A stretch of DNA of 5,409 nt from an uncultured archaeon (GTDB taxonomy: Archaea; Thermoproteota; Nitrososphaeria; Conexivisphaerales; CALBHZ01), in NCBI GenBank assembly GCA_937892815.1, contig CALBHZ010000099.1:1-5409 (forward strand), given 5' to 3'. Positions 1-5,290 of this stretch are shown piece by piece (positions within the stretch are counted from its first letter, which is position 1; each line of letters starts with the position of its first letter). A program made the translations under genes and the position numbers. Below the pieces are notes generated by a model. That model ran no database searches, had not been told where the DNA came from, and was given only the letters and a program-made list of their open reading frames with translations.

Positions 1-1
1 C

Positions 2-217
2 CCTCTATCCCTCCTTAGTGAGGGCCAAAAGGGGAAGATAAGCCGTTTACTTGGAGGATACGGGCTTTTGAGAAGGCTTTTAGACTTAGGTTTAAGCCCG
101 GGTACGGAGGTCGTCGTAATTAGAAATCAAGGAGGTCCCGTTATCATCTCTTATAGAGGCGCAAGAGTTGCGTTGGGAAGAGGGATCTCTAATAAGATAT
201 TGATCGAAGTACGTTAA
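2..217 (+). CDS. feoA: FeoA family protein, 5' end outside window
   Basis: FeoA is the small cytosolic SH3-like partner of the ferrous-iron transporter FeoB and is thought to modulate FeoB through protein-protein contact. The open frame enters from the left edge and ends at TAA 215-217, giving 71 visible residues. It reads PLSLLSEGQKGKISRLLGG, then an LLRRLLDLGLSPGTEV block (the family's 'RLleLGl.pGteV' signature), then GGPVIISYRGARVALGR, and ends ISNKILIEVR. The family is usually about 75-80 residues, so only a few N-terminal residues are missing. It lies 203 bases upstream of feoB on the same strand. That gap holds what looks like a separate promoter for feoB, so feoA may be transcribed independently as well as by read-through. 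The promoter and start of feoA cannot be seen. The family assignment is secure from the motifs. Confidence 0.9.
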   Translation, partial: PLSLLSEGQKGKISRLLGGYGLLRRLLDLGLSPGTEVVVIRNQGGPVIISYRGARVALGRGISNKILIEVR

Positions 218-218
218 G

Positions 219-223
219 TTTTT
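219..223 (+). terminator. short T-run after feoA (weak candidate terminator)
   Basis: A run of five T residues begins one base after the feoA stop codon. Archaeal intrinsic termination needs only T-rich non-template stretches, so this could partly end the feoA transcript before the separate feoB promoter. Five T residues is a weak signal and no hairpin accompanies it. Confidence 0.2.
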
Positions 224-246
224 GAGCGATATCCCATAATAGATAA

Positions 247-257
247 GCTTAAATAAA
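247..257 (+). promoter_or_regulatory. Archaeal TATA box for the feoB transcript
   Basis: GCTTAAATAAA resembles the archaeal TTTAWATA box and has purine-rich AGATAA just upstream, as expected of a BRE. A start site about 25 bases downstream of the box centre would fall near 277-280, inside the palindrome at 274-289. The 34-codon ORF and its SD follow directly, so the spacing fits a real promoter serving that ORF and feoB. The transcription start is inferred. Confidence 0.55.
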
Positions 258-260
258 CTG

Positions 261-273
261 TCAGGTCGCCTAA
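261..273 (+). promoter_or_regulatory. Imperfect AGG-N3-CCT dyad, possible second operator half
   Basis: TCAGGTCGCCTAA forms an imperfect dyad (AGG...CCT with outer T/A pairing and one mismatched pair). It lies immediately before the perfect palindrome and shares its AGGT...CCTAA elements. It sits between the TATA box and the expected start site. It could be a second contact site for the same repressor, but this rests only on sequence resemblance. Confidence 0.35.
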
Positions 274-289
274 GTTAGGTATACCTAAC
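274..289 (+). promoter_or_regulatory. Perfect 16-bp palindrome, candidate DtxR/IdeR-type iron operator
   Basis: GTTAGGTATACCTAAC equals its own reverse complement over all 16 bases. The TTAGG and CCTAA arms match those of the DtxR/IdeR iron box (TTAGGTTAGSCTAACCTAA), although the arms are closer together here. It lies about 25 bases downstream of the TATA box, where transcription should start, so a bound protein would block initiation of feoB. Iron-loaded DtxR-family repressors commonly control feo genes, which fits the location. No regulator gene is present in the window, so the identity of the binding protein is inferred. Confidence 0.6.
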
Positions 290-291
290 AA

Positions 292-297
292 AGGTGG
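292..297 (+). promoter_or_regulatory. Ribosome binding site of the 34-codon ORF
   Basis: AGGTGG, of which AGGTG pairs with the archaeal anti-SD, lies about seven bases before ATG 304. It is the main sign that the short ORF is really translated. Confidence 0.5.
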
Positions 298-303
298 TAA
301 GCG

Positions 304-408
304 ATGTTTAACGCTACAGAGGTAATGTACGAAAAAAGGCTAAGCCTAGTTAAATTAGGGTCGCTTCTCGAGCCTGAATCTTCTCATACTTCTTATAGGG
401 TTCCTTAA
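304..408 (+). CDS. Small ORF (34 aa) between the iron operator and feoB, in frame with feoB
   Basis: The ORF begins with ATG behind an SD-like AGGTG at good spacing and ends with TAA 406-408, only 12 bases before the feoB ATG. The peptide starts MFNATEVMYEKRLSLVKLGS and ends with LLEPESSHTSYRVP. It is polar, with no membrane segment, no cysteines and one histidine. I do not recognise it. It uses the same frame as feoB, so stop-codon read-through, or a single mutation, would add 38 residues (34 plus 4 from the spacer) to FeoB. It is the first ORF on the inferred feoB transcript. It could be a genuine Feo microprotein, a translated leader that couples ribosome delivery to feoB, a degenerate N-terminal extension of FeoB, or a chance ORF. 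Conservation in relatives would decide. Confidence 0.4.
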   Translation: MFNATEVMYEKRLSLVKLGSLLEPESSHTSYRVP

Positions 409-415
409 GGTGATC
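408..415 (+). promoter_or_regulatory. Strong Shine-Dalgarno site of feoB
   Basis: AGGTGATC is a full 8-base complement of the archaeal 16S 3' tail (GATCACCT) and stands five bases before ATG 421. It overlaps the last base of the preceding small ORF. It fixes the feoB start at 421, because the first upstream in-frame codons (GGT GAT CGA TAT) contain no start before the TAA stop. Confidence 0.8.
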
Positions 416-420
416 GATAT

Positions 421-2466
421 ATGGTTGGAAAACGGTATGTTAAAGTTGCTTTAACAGGTGTACCAAACGTAGGCAAAAGCGTGATTTTTAACAAACTAAC
501 TAAAGGTAAAGCTTGGATAGGAAACTGGCCAGGCGTAACCGTTGAGAAGAAAGTAGGGAAAACGGAGATCAACAATCACGAAGTAGAAATAATCGACCTT
601 CCTGGTATCTACGGGCTAACTGCATATAGCGTTGATGAGCTTATAGCGAGAAATTTCATCGTAGAGGAAAAACCGGATGTCGTAGTATGCATAGTAAGCG
701 CAATTAACTTAGAGAGGAGCCTATATCTCGCTATATCGCTTCTAGAGATGGGAGCTAACTTAATAATCGATCTCAATATGATCGATATAGCTGAGAACGA
801 AGGCTTTAGCGTAAATCATAGAAAGCTAAGCGAGATGTTAGGCACTTCTGTAGTACCGACTATAGCGCCCGAAGGATATGGGATAGAAGAGTTAAAGGAG
901 GCGATAAAGGAAGCCATACTAAATAGGAAAATTAACCTAAGAATAGTTAATTACGGTAGGGACGTGGAGCTAGCAATAGAGAAGATAAGCTCACTAATAA
1001 AGAAGCTCTCGTTTGAGCTTTCTGAAAAATATCAAGCTAGGTGGCTAGCGATTAAGCTCTTAGAAGGAGATGAAGACGTAACGGTTAAGGTGAAGAGGAC
1101 ACAAGTAGGATCCATTATTTTAGGAGAGGTTGAGAAGTTGAGAAGACGCCTAGGAGAAAAGCTTGGAGATGTAGGAGCTTACATAATAGAGACGAGATAT
1201 AAAAGGGCATCGGAAATAACACATCGAGTATTAGAGCGGATTAAGCCGGTTAAGATAACGATTACAGATATTCTCGACTCCGTACTCACTCAGAAGATCC
1301 TAGGGATACCTATAGCTCTCTCGGTATTAATGCTCTTATTCAGGTTCGCATTCGAAGTATCTACACCATTAGTCGATGCTATAGATCTCCTCGTAAACGT
1401 ATGGCTTCATGATTTAATAGCGGAAAGCACCATTTTCCCTAGATGGTTAGCTTCTCTATTAGCAGACGGCGTAATATCGGGTATAGGAAGCGTCCTAATC
1501 TTTTTGCCAGTTATAGCGTTTTTCTTTTTAGGTTTCGCTATATTGGAAGATGTAGGCTACATGGCGAGGGTAGCCTTTATCGTAGATAAGTTCTTTAGTA
1601 AGTTCAGGCTCCCTGGCAAAGCCATTATACCCTTAGTGATAGGTTTTGGCTGCAACGTTCCGGCTGTTATGGCGGTTAGAGGGATAGAAGATGAGAACGA
1701 TAGAAAAGCTTTAGCTTTAGTAGCTCCCTTTTCTTCATGTAACGCTAGGCTACCCGTGTATTTAGTCATAGGAGGTGCTGTACTCGGAGCCTACGCTGGA
1801 ATAGCTATAGCTAGCATGTATGTATTAAGTATAATATTAGCTCTGATCGTAGGGCTAATTTTGAGAAGCACCCTGTTTAAAGGCCCCTTCACGGGCTTCA
1901 TAATAGAAATGCCTCCCTACCTAACGCCTAGGTTAGATAACATTGCATTTAAGACGTGGGAAAGAACAAAGAGGTTCCTCTTTAAGGCGGGAACGGTAAT
2001 ATTCCTAGGCGTTATTCTGATATGGCTCCTCTCGGTCTTCGGACCTTCTGGATATTTAGGACCAGAAGCTTTAGAAAATGCAGCATTACTTAAGCGAAGT
2101 TGGTCTGGAGTTATAGGCCATTACTTATCGATTATCTTCTCCCCTATGGGTTGGGATTGGAGATCTAGCACCGCTCTACTGTTTGGGTTCGTAGCTAAGG
2201 AAACGGTTGTAGGAGTAATGGGCGTTCTTTACGGAGTTGGAGAAGAGGGGTTAACGAACGTAATAGCTCAATATTTCACCCCAATATCGGCTTACGCATA
2301 CATGATCTTCGTTTTAACGTATGTACCTTGTCTAGCCACCATCGCTATGATAAGAAATGAGCTAGGGTTAAAATACGCTCTATTTGCACTATTTTACGAG
2401 ATCGTACTAGCGTACCTCTTAGCTCTAACGGTAATGGGGCTAGGACATATCGTAGGTGTAGTTTAG
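421..2466 (+). CDS. feoB: Ferrous iron transport protein B (GTP-dependent Fe(II) transporter)
   Basis: FeoB imports Fe(II) across the cytoplasmic membrane using an N-terminal GTPase. In this 681-residue protein the G domain shows G1 GVPNVGKS (13-20), the G2 threonine T40 in WPGVT, G3 DLPG (59-62) and G4 NMID (119-122). A G5-region loop (TIAPEGYGI) lies near 147-155. A charged helical region of about 120 residues (the GDI-like segment) leads into the membrane part, which starts near residue 294. The first gate repeat contains EDVGYMARVAF and GFGCNVPAVMAVR with C411, then APFSSCNARLPVY with C440. The second contains MPPYLTPRL, GFVAKETVVGVMG (from 589) and YVPCLATIA with C637. All the cysteines expected in the pore region are present. 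The length is normal for an archaeal FeoB without extra C-terminal domains. Transcription probably starts near 278 under metal control, and the next gene begins one base after the TAG. No damage is visible. Confidence 0.98.
   Translation: MVGKRYVKVALTGVPNVGKSVIFNKLTKGKAWIGNWPGVTVEKKVGKTEINNHEVEIIDLPGIYGLTAYSVDELIARNFIVEEKPDVVVCIVSAINLERSLYLAISLLEMGANLIIDLNMIDIAENEGFSVNHRKLSEMLGTSVVPTIAPEGYGIEELKEAIKEAILNRKINLRIVNYGRDVELAIEKISSLIKKLSFELSEKYQARWLAIKLLEGDEDVTVKVKRTQVGSIILGEVEKLRRRLGEKLGDVGAYIIETRYKRASEITHRVLERIKPVKITITDILDSVLTQKILGIPIALSVLMLLFRFAFEVSTPLVDAIDLLVNVWLHDLIAESTIFPRWLASLLADGVISGIGSVLIFLPVIAFFFLGFAILEDVGYMARVAFIVDKFFSKFRLPGKAIIPLVIGFGCNVPAVMAVRGIEDENDRKALALVAPFSSCNARLPVYLVIGGAVLGAYAGIAIASMYVLSIILALIVGLILRSTLFKGPFTGFIIEMPPYLTPRLDNIAFKTWERTKRFLFKAGTVIFLGVILIWLLSVFGPSGYLGPEALENAALLKRSWSGVIGHYLSIIFSPMGWDWRSSTALLFGFVAKETVVGVMGVLYGVGEEGLTNVIAQYFTPISAYAYMIFVLTYVPCLATIAMIRNELGLKYALFALFYEIVLAYLLALTVMGLGHIVGVV
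2454..2458 (+). promoter_or_regulatory. Ribosome binding site within the feoB 3' end
   Basis: AGGTG, nine bases before ATG 2468, lies inside the last codons of feoB. It supports translation of the downstream membrane protein from that ATG, coupled to feoB. Confidence 0.45.
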
Positions 2467-2467
2467 T

Positions 2468-2938
2468 ATGAAAAGCGGGAAGCTTTTCATTCTCTCAACT
2501 CTAGCTTTTATCCTAGGGATATTTTACGTGCTTGCCGTAATCCTCGCTATTTATCTATGGATTACTCAATCTCCGTTCTCATCTCAGTTCTTGTACTATT
2601 TCGTTCCTAAGGACGTAAGCTCAGTTATAATACTAGCTCCAATTGGGTTAGTGTTGTCTTCATCATTATACTACGTCCTCAGAAGAGACGTAGTTAAGAG
2701 CATAGCGTGTTTACTAATAGGAGGCGGTATAGGAACGATCGCCATGATCATACAAACGTTGGTCGTTTTTGCTAACATCGTTGACGCTACGATAATGGGA
2801 GAGAAGTTGTCTATAGAGAAAATTACTGTAGGATTACTTAGAGCGGACAGTTCTCTAGGATGGGCAGCTTTCTTGTTATTCTTAACAAGCATTTTACTCT
2901 ACAGGAAGCTTAGGAATACGCTTAAAAACAACCTGTAA
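2468..2938 (+). CDS. Four-helix membrane protein of unknown function, coupled to feoB
   Basis: I do not recognise a family. The 156-residue protein has four clear hydrophobic segments at about 6-32, 50-71, 78-104 and 129-145. Short charged loops separate them (RRDVVK at 72-77; a longer loop near 110-128 with GEKLSIEK), and the tail is basic (RKLRNTLKNNL). The third helix is preceded by a glycine-rich GGGIGT stretch. It has one cysteine (C81) and no histidine, so there is no obvious metal site. The ATG stands one base after the feoB TAG, with an SD inside feoB, so the two are almost certainly co-transcribed and probably translationally coupled. That placement suggests a partner or regulator of FeoB in the membrane, in the role that FeoC-like small proteins fill in some bacteria. 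It is not a FeoC homologue, which is a soluble winged-helix protein. The role is inferred from context only. Confidence 0.8.
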   Translation: MKSGKLFILSTLAFILGIFYVLAVILAIYLWITQSPFSSQFLYYFVPKDVSSVIILAPIGLVLSSSLYYVLRRDVVKSIACLLIGGGIGTIAMIIQTLVVFANIVDATIMGEKLSIEKITVGLLRADSSLGWAAFLLFLTSILLYRKLRNTLKNNL

Positions 2939-2950
2939 GGGTTAAAAATT

Positions 2951-2955
2951 GAGGT
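2951..2955 (+). promoter_or_regulatory. Ribosome binding site that decides the DUF72 start
   Basis: GAGGT abuts ATG 2956 with no spacing but lies six bases before ATG 2962. Normal SD spacing therefore favours the second ATG, giving an MKTYVGTSGW start typical of the family. Confidence 0.6.
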
Positions 2956-2961
2956 ATGGTT

Positions 2962-3666
2962 ATGAAGACGTATGTTGGGACATCTGGATGGGTCTACGAT
3001 TGGAACCCAGATGGATTTGATTGGTATGTTGTAAATTCGAAGTTAAACGCCGTTGAGCTTAATGCGAGCTTTTACCGTTTCCCGTTTCCCAACCAGGTTA
3101 AGGGGTGGAGGAATAAGTCAAGGGGTAGAATTAGATGGTCCGTTAAGGTATCTCAACTAATAACTCATAGATTTAGATTTGGAGAAAAAGCGAAAAGCTT
3201 ATGGTCTAAGTTCTTTAAGCTATTTGAACCCTTAGATGAAATAATAGACTTTTACCTCTTTCAGCTCCCTCCCTCGGCCAAGCCGACCGATAGCTTTTTA
3301 CAAAAGCTAAACGATTTCATCTCTTTCACAAAGCTAGGAAGTAGATTTGCTCTAGAAGGTAGGAGAGAGGAATGGTTTAAGCCTTGGTTTGAGAAATGGT
3401 GTGAAGATAACGGAATAGTCCCTGTATCGGTAGACGCTCCTGAACTACCTAGGATAATACTAAAGGCAAACGACATAATATACCTGAGAATGCATGGGAG
3501 AGAATACTGGTACGCTCACTATTACACGGATGAAGAGCTAGATGAGGTAATTAATAAAATTATTGAGAAGAAAGCGAGTAAAGTATACATATTTTTCAAC
3601 AATAATCACGACATGCTTGAAAATGCGAGAAGGATGCTGAAGAAGCTCTCACCATACGTGTTATAA
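2962..3666 (+). CDS. DUF72 (YecE-like) TIM-barrel family protein
   Basis: This belongs to the DUF72/YecE family, predicted TIM-barrel proteins whose reaction is not established. From ATG 2962 it has 234 residues, close to the usual 230-270. Family signatures occur in order: YVGTSGWVYDWNP at 4-16, VELNASFYRFP at 31-41, a FQLPPS strand with the family's 'lPP' motif in the middle, RMHGR at 176-180, and FFNNNHDMLENAR from 211. The conserved E32, N34, Y38, H178, R180 and the NNN triplet are all present. An in-frame ATG two codons earlier (2956) would add MV, but SD spacing argues against it. The gene starts 23 bases after the membrane-protein stop, on the same strand and with no evident promoter, so it may be the last gene of the feo transcript. 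A functional link to iron is not known and could be coincidental. The protein looks soluble and cytoplasmic, and the family call is firm. Confidence 0.93.
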   Translation: MKTYVGTSGWVYDWNPDGFDWYVVNSKLNAVELNASFYRFPFPNQVKGWRNKSRGRIRWSVKVSQLITHRFRFGEKAKSLWSKFFKLFEPLDEIIDFYLFQLPPSAKPTDSFLQKLNDFISFTKLGSRFALEGRREEWFKPWFEKWCEDNGIVPVSVDAPELPRIILKANDIIYLRMHGREYWYAHYYTDEELDEVINKIIEKKASKVYIFFNNNHDMLENARRMLKKLSPYVL

Positions 3667-3676
3667 GTAAGCTTTC

Positions 3677-3684
3677 AATTATAC
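3677..3684 (+). promoter_or_regulatory. Weak TATA-like element upstream of the pilin-like gene
   Basis: AATTATAC lies about 30-36 bases before the TTG start at 3713, which would give a nearly leaderless transcript. It fits the archaeal consensus only loosely, and no strong purine-rich BRE precedes it. An alternative is TTATAAG at 3661-3667, overlapping the DUF72 stop. Confidence 0.25.
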
Positions 3685-3712
3685 GTTACGTAATTCGGTA
3701 GGTAAGAAGGGA

Positions 3713-3985
3713 TTGAAAAGAGGGATTTCTCCCGTGGTAATTATTATGCTGTTGGTAATTATAGCGATAGTAGGTGCCTCTCTTACCTATTCCTCCGTTG
3801 CGAATTATATAACTCAACTCATGGTACAAGGAGGAGAAATTGATAACATAAAAATAGATATGGCCTACTTAGGAGAGGGGCTGGAATTAGATAGGGTATG
3901 GGTAACGGTCAGGAACGCGGGTTCAGAAAAGACCTTCCTTATCGATACCGTATATATATATTTGATGATAAGGACGTCTACCTGA
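3713..3985 (+). CDS. Type IV pilin-like (prepilin) protein, N-terminal part as currently read
   Basis: The gene starts with TTG and encodes MKRG|ISPVVIIMLLVIIAI, a class III signal. Its short basic leader ends in glycine (probable PibD/FlaK-type cleavage after G4), followed by a single hydrophobic helix at about 5-27. This ISPVV-type start is characteristic of archaeal pilins of surface filaments. After the helix comes a beta-rich domain (DNIKIDMAYLGEGLELDRVW, then VTVRNAGSEKTFLIDTVYIY). The TTG is preferred because it gives the four-residue leader expected of these signals; the SD upstream is poor. As read, the frame leaves the true protein after the (TA)5 run and ends at TGA 3983-3985, so the last eight or so residues (LMIRTST and neighbours) are out of frame. 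The continuation lies in another frame up to 4182. Together they would make a pilin-like protein of about 155 residues. The pilin call is firm; which pilus it belongs to is unknown. Confidence 0.8.
   Translation: MKRGISPVVIIMLLVIIAIVGASLTYSSVANYITQLMVQGGEIDNIKIDMAYLGEGLELDRVWVTVRNAGSEKTFLIDTVYIYLMIRTST
3951..3960 (+). repeat. (TA)5 dinucleotide run at the pilin frameshift
   Basis: TATATATATA lies exactly where the pilin-like coding frame shifts. Removing one TA unit, or adding two, joins the two halves in frame and gives TVYIFDDKDVYLIATV across the junction. The run is a natural site for polymerase slippage, and also for a sequencing or assembly error. Confidence 0.85.
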
Positions 3986-4182
3986 TCGCTACGGTAGCTA
4001 ACTTAAATTGCGAGCCCTCTAACGTGCTATCTAGTGGTCTTGGAGCAGGTGAGGTAGTTAAGCTGTACAAAGAAGGAGATAACCTATACAATCTAACCAT
4101 TGGAGAATGGTATACGATAAAAGTGGTAACGGTGAATGGAGGGCAAGCCGTCTATAAAGTACTATGTAGTAAAACGACTTAA
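3961..4182 (+). pseudogene. C-terminal part of the pilin-like protein, displaced by frameshift
   Basis: This stretch continues the pilin-like protein in the frame two bases ahead (equivalently one base back). From TTT 3961 it reads FDDKDVYLIATVANLN, through a loop with NVLSSGLGAGEVVKLY, to GEWYTIKVVTVNGG and the end KVLCSKTT, stopping at TAA 4180-4182. Alternating hydrophobic strands, an N-L-T sequon, and a final Y-x-I-K-V-V-T-x-x-G strand are what a secreted pilin-type beta domain should have, so this is genuine coding sequence and not noise. An ATG exists in this frame at 3898, but it lies inside the N-terminal half and gives a non-pilin start, so independent translation is unlikely. The last four bases overlap the stop codon of the convergent gene. 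The lesion could be real inactivation, slippage-based switching, or a sequence error. Confidence 0.65.
4171..4174 (-). terminator. Short T-run after the minus-strand surface-type gene
   Basis: Read on the minus strand, TTTT follows five bases after the stop codon at 4181-4179. It is the only T-run near that gene end and a weak terminator candidate. It lies inside the coding end of the convergent gene. Confidence 0.15.
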
Positions 4183-5288
4183 TCGGTGGGATAAAAAGCA
4201 AAAATGTTACCGTAATCCGTAACGACCTTTACATAATTTGTACCAACCGGTAGAACTATAGTGTATGTTTCTCCAGGTCTTAAGGCGAGAGGTGGAGAAA
4301 AGTCTTGGTATGTAGCACTACTATTGCCTATATACCAGATTCTAACAATTCTAGATACATAAGGACTTTCATTCTTAATGGTAATAGCTCCACCGCTTAC
4401 ATCGGTCCAAGTTGCCTCGACTACCGCTTCATCAACGACGATATTTCCTCCTCCAACCGTAGCTTCTATTCGAAGCCGTACCGTATTATCAGGCGATATG
4501 TAATCTTCTGTTAGCGGTACGCGGATCCTCAACTCCTCATATGGACCCAATTCTGTAGTATTTTTGCAATCCCATCCGCCTTTCGTATAGTTATAAACTT
4601 CGATTAACGCCGTTCTACTCTTCCTCGAATGCGAGTTTCCTAGTGTTATGAAGCCGATAAAGCTCCTTAGCGTGCCATTATAGGTTACGTTATTTATCTC
4701 CACATCTATTAAAGGAGAGGCTGGTAAAACATCACCATCCCTTTCTCTTAACTGGTCTTTAGAAGGTTTAAAAATTGAGCAGTTAACTCCATGTGAGTAA
4801 GAGTAGGTAGCTCTTAACATTAATTCATCTAGGTAAAGTGAGTGGATAAGGGGGCCTGATGTACAGAGGCGCACTAGAACGTATCCGTCCTCCCTCACGT
4901 ACTTATCAGGTAATGATAAGGTTACGTTATACCAATCATTAGGTACGGTAAAGGACTCAATTTTCTCAAACCTATCTAAATCGAAGTTATATGCGTAGAT
5001 ATCCAAATTAACATCCGGATCCGGCGTCATACATCTAAGTATTAATCCAAAATCCCAATTTCCACTGGGAAAGGCACTTATCTTATCCATTAAAAGGCTA
5101 AAGGTGGCGTTTATCTCCGCAGCTCCAGGTGGAGGTTTAGGCTTCTTTTTCCCCGTAGGTTCCGTAGAAAGCACGATATAGTCGGAATTTCTATCATACC
5201 TGTAGAGCCTTGGAGGCTTATCGTATTCATCAGGAGTGTAATCTCGTGCACCTGTGTCGTTCGAAACATAGAAAGTTCTATTGACCAT
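4179..5288 (-). CDS. Sequon-rich beta-sandwich surface-type protein lacking a signal peptide
   Basis: No named family is recognised. The 369-residue protein starts at ATG 5288-5286, behind GGAGGAG five bases upstream. The frame stays open further upstream only because it overlaps the ferredoxin gene in another frame, so the longer version is rejected. Residues 1-45 are polar, and 46-55 form a basic, proline-rich linker (GKKKPKPPPG). Two beta-sandwich-like units follow at about 56-162 and 192-295, each ending in a similar strand (YLDELMLRATY and VVDEAVVEATW). A C-terminal segment (299-369) ends YVKVVTDYGNIF, a pattern I associate with archaeal pilin-like secreted proteins. There are 11 N-x-S/T sequons and four cysteines, which suggests an exported glycoprotein. 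Yet there is no signal peptide, prepilin leader or membrane helix at either end. It may have lost its N-terminal segment, or it may truly be cytoplasmic. It starts two bases after the ferredoxin-type gene stop, in operon-like spacing. Confidence 0.75.
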   Translation of the reverse strand: MVNRTFYVSNDTGARDYTPDEYDKPPRLYRYDRNSDYIVLSTEPTGKKKPKPPPGAAEINATFSLLMDKISAFPSGNWDFGLILRCMTPDPDVNLDIYAYNFDLDRFEKIESFTVPNDWYNVTLSLPDKYVREDGYVLVRLCTSGPLIHSLYLDELMLRATYSYSHGVNCSIFKPSKDQLRERDGDVLPASPLIDVEINNVTYNGTLRSFIGFITLGNSHSRKSRTALIEVYNYTKGGWDCKNTTELGPYEELRIRVPLTEDYISPDNTVRLRIEATVGGGNIVVDEAVVEATWTDVSGGAITIKNESPYVSRIVRIWYIGNSSATYQDFSPPLALRPGETYTIVLPVGTNYVKVVTDYGNIFAFYPTD

Positions 5289-5290
5289 AT

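Noticed and set aside
1557..1769. Minus-strand ORF inside feoB
   Set aside because: It lies opposite the highly conserved first gate region of FeoB (C411, C440) and its product has no recognisable features.
2671..2892. Minus-strand ORF opposite the membrane protein
   Set aside because: It is an antisense shadow with no SD or family signature, while the plus strand encodes clear helices.
2956..2961. ATG 2956 as the DUF72 start
   Set aside because: The SD GAGGT directly touches this ATG with no spacing; ATG 2962 has six bases of spacing and matches the usual family N-terminus.
3261..3476. Minus-strand ORF inside the DUF72 gene
   Set aside because: It lies opposite conserved DUF72 coding sequence and is serine-rich, as is common for antisense frames.
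3686..3693. TTACGTAA palindrome upstream of the pilin-like gene as an operator
   Set aside because: An 8-base palindrome is expected by chance at this length and nothing else supports it.
3898..4182. Independent 94-residue gene starting at ATG 3898
   Set aside because: Its first 20 or so residues overlap the pilin-like strands in another frame and look arbitrary (MGNGQERGFRK). The sequence makes sense only as the continuation of the pilin after the (TA)5 run.
4305..4514. Plus-strand 69-codon ORF within the surface-type gene
   Set aside because: It is a shadow of the minus-strand C-terminal domain with no SD.
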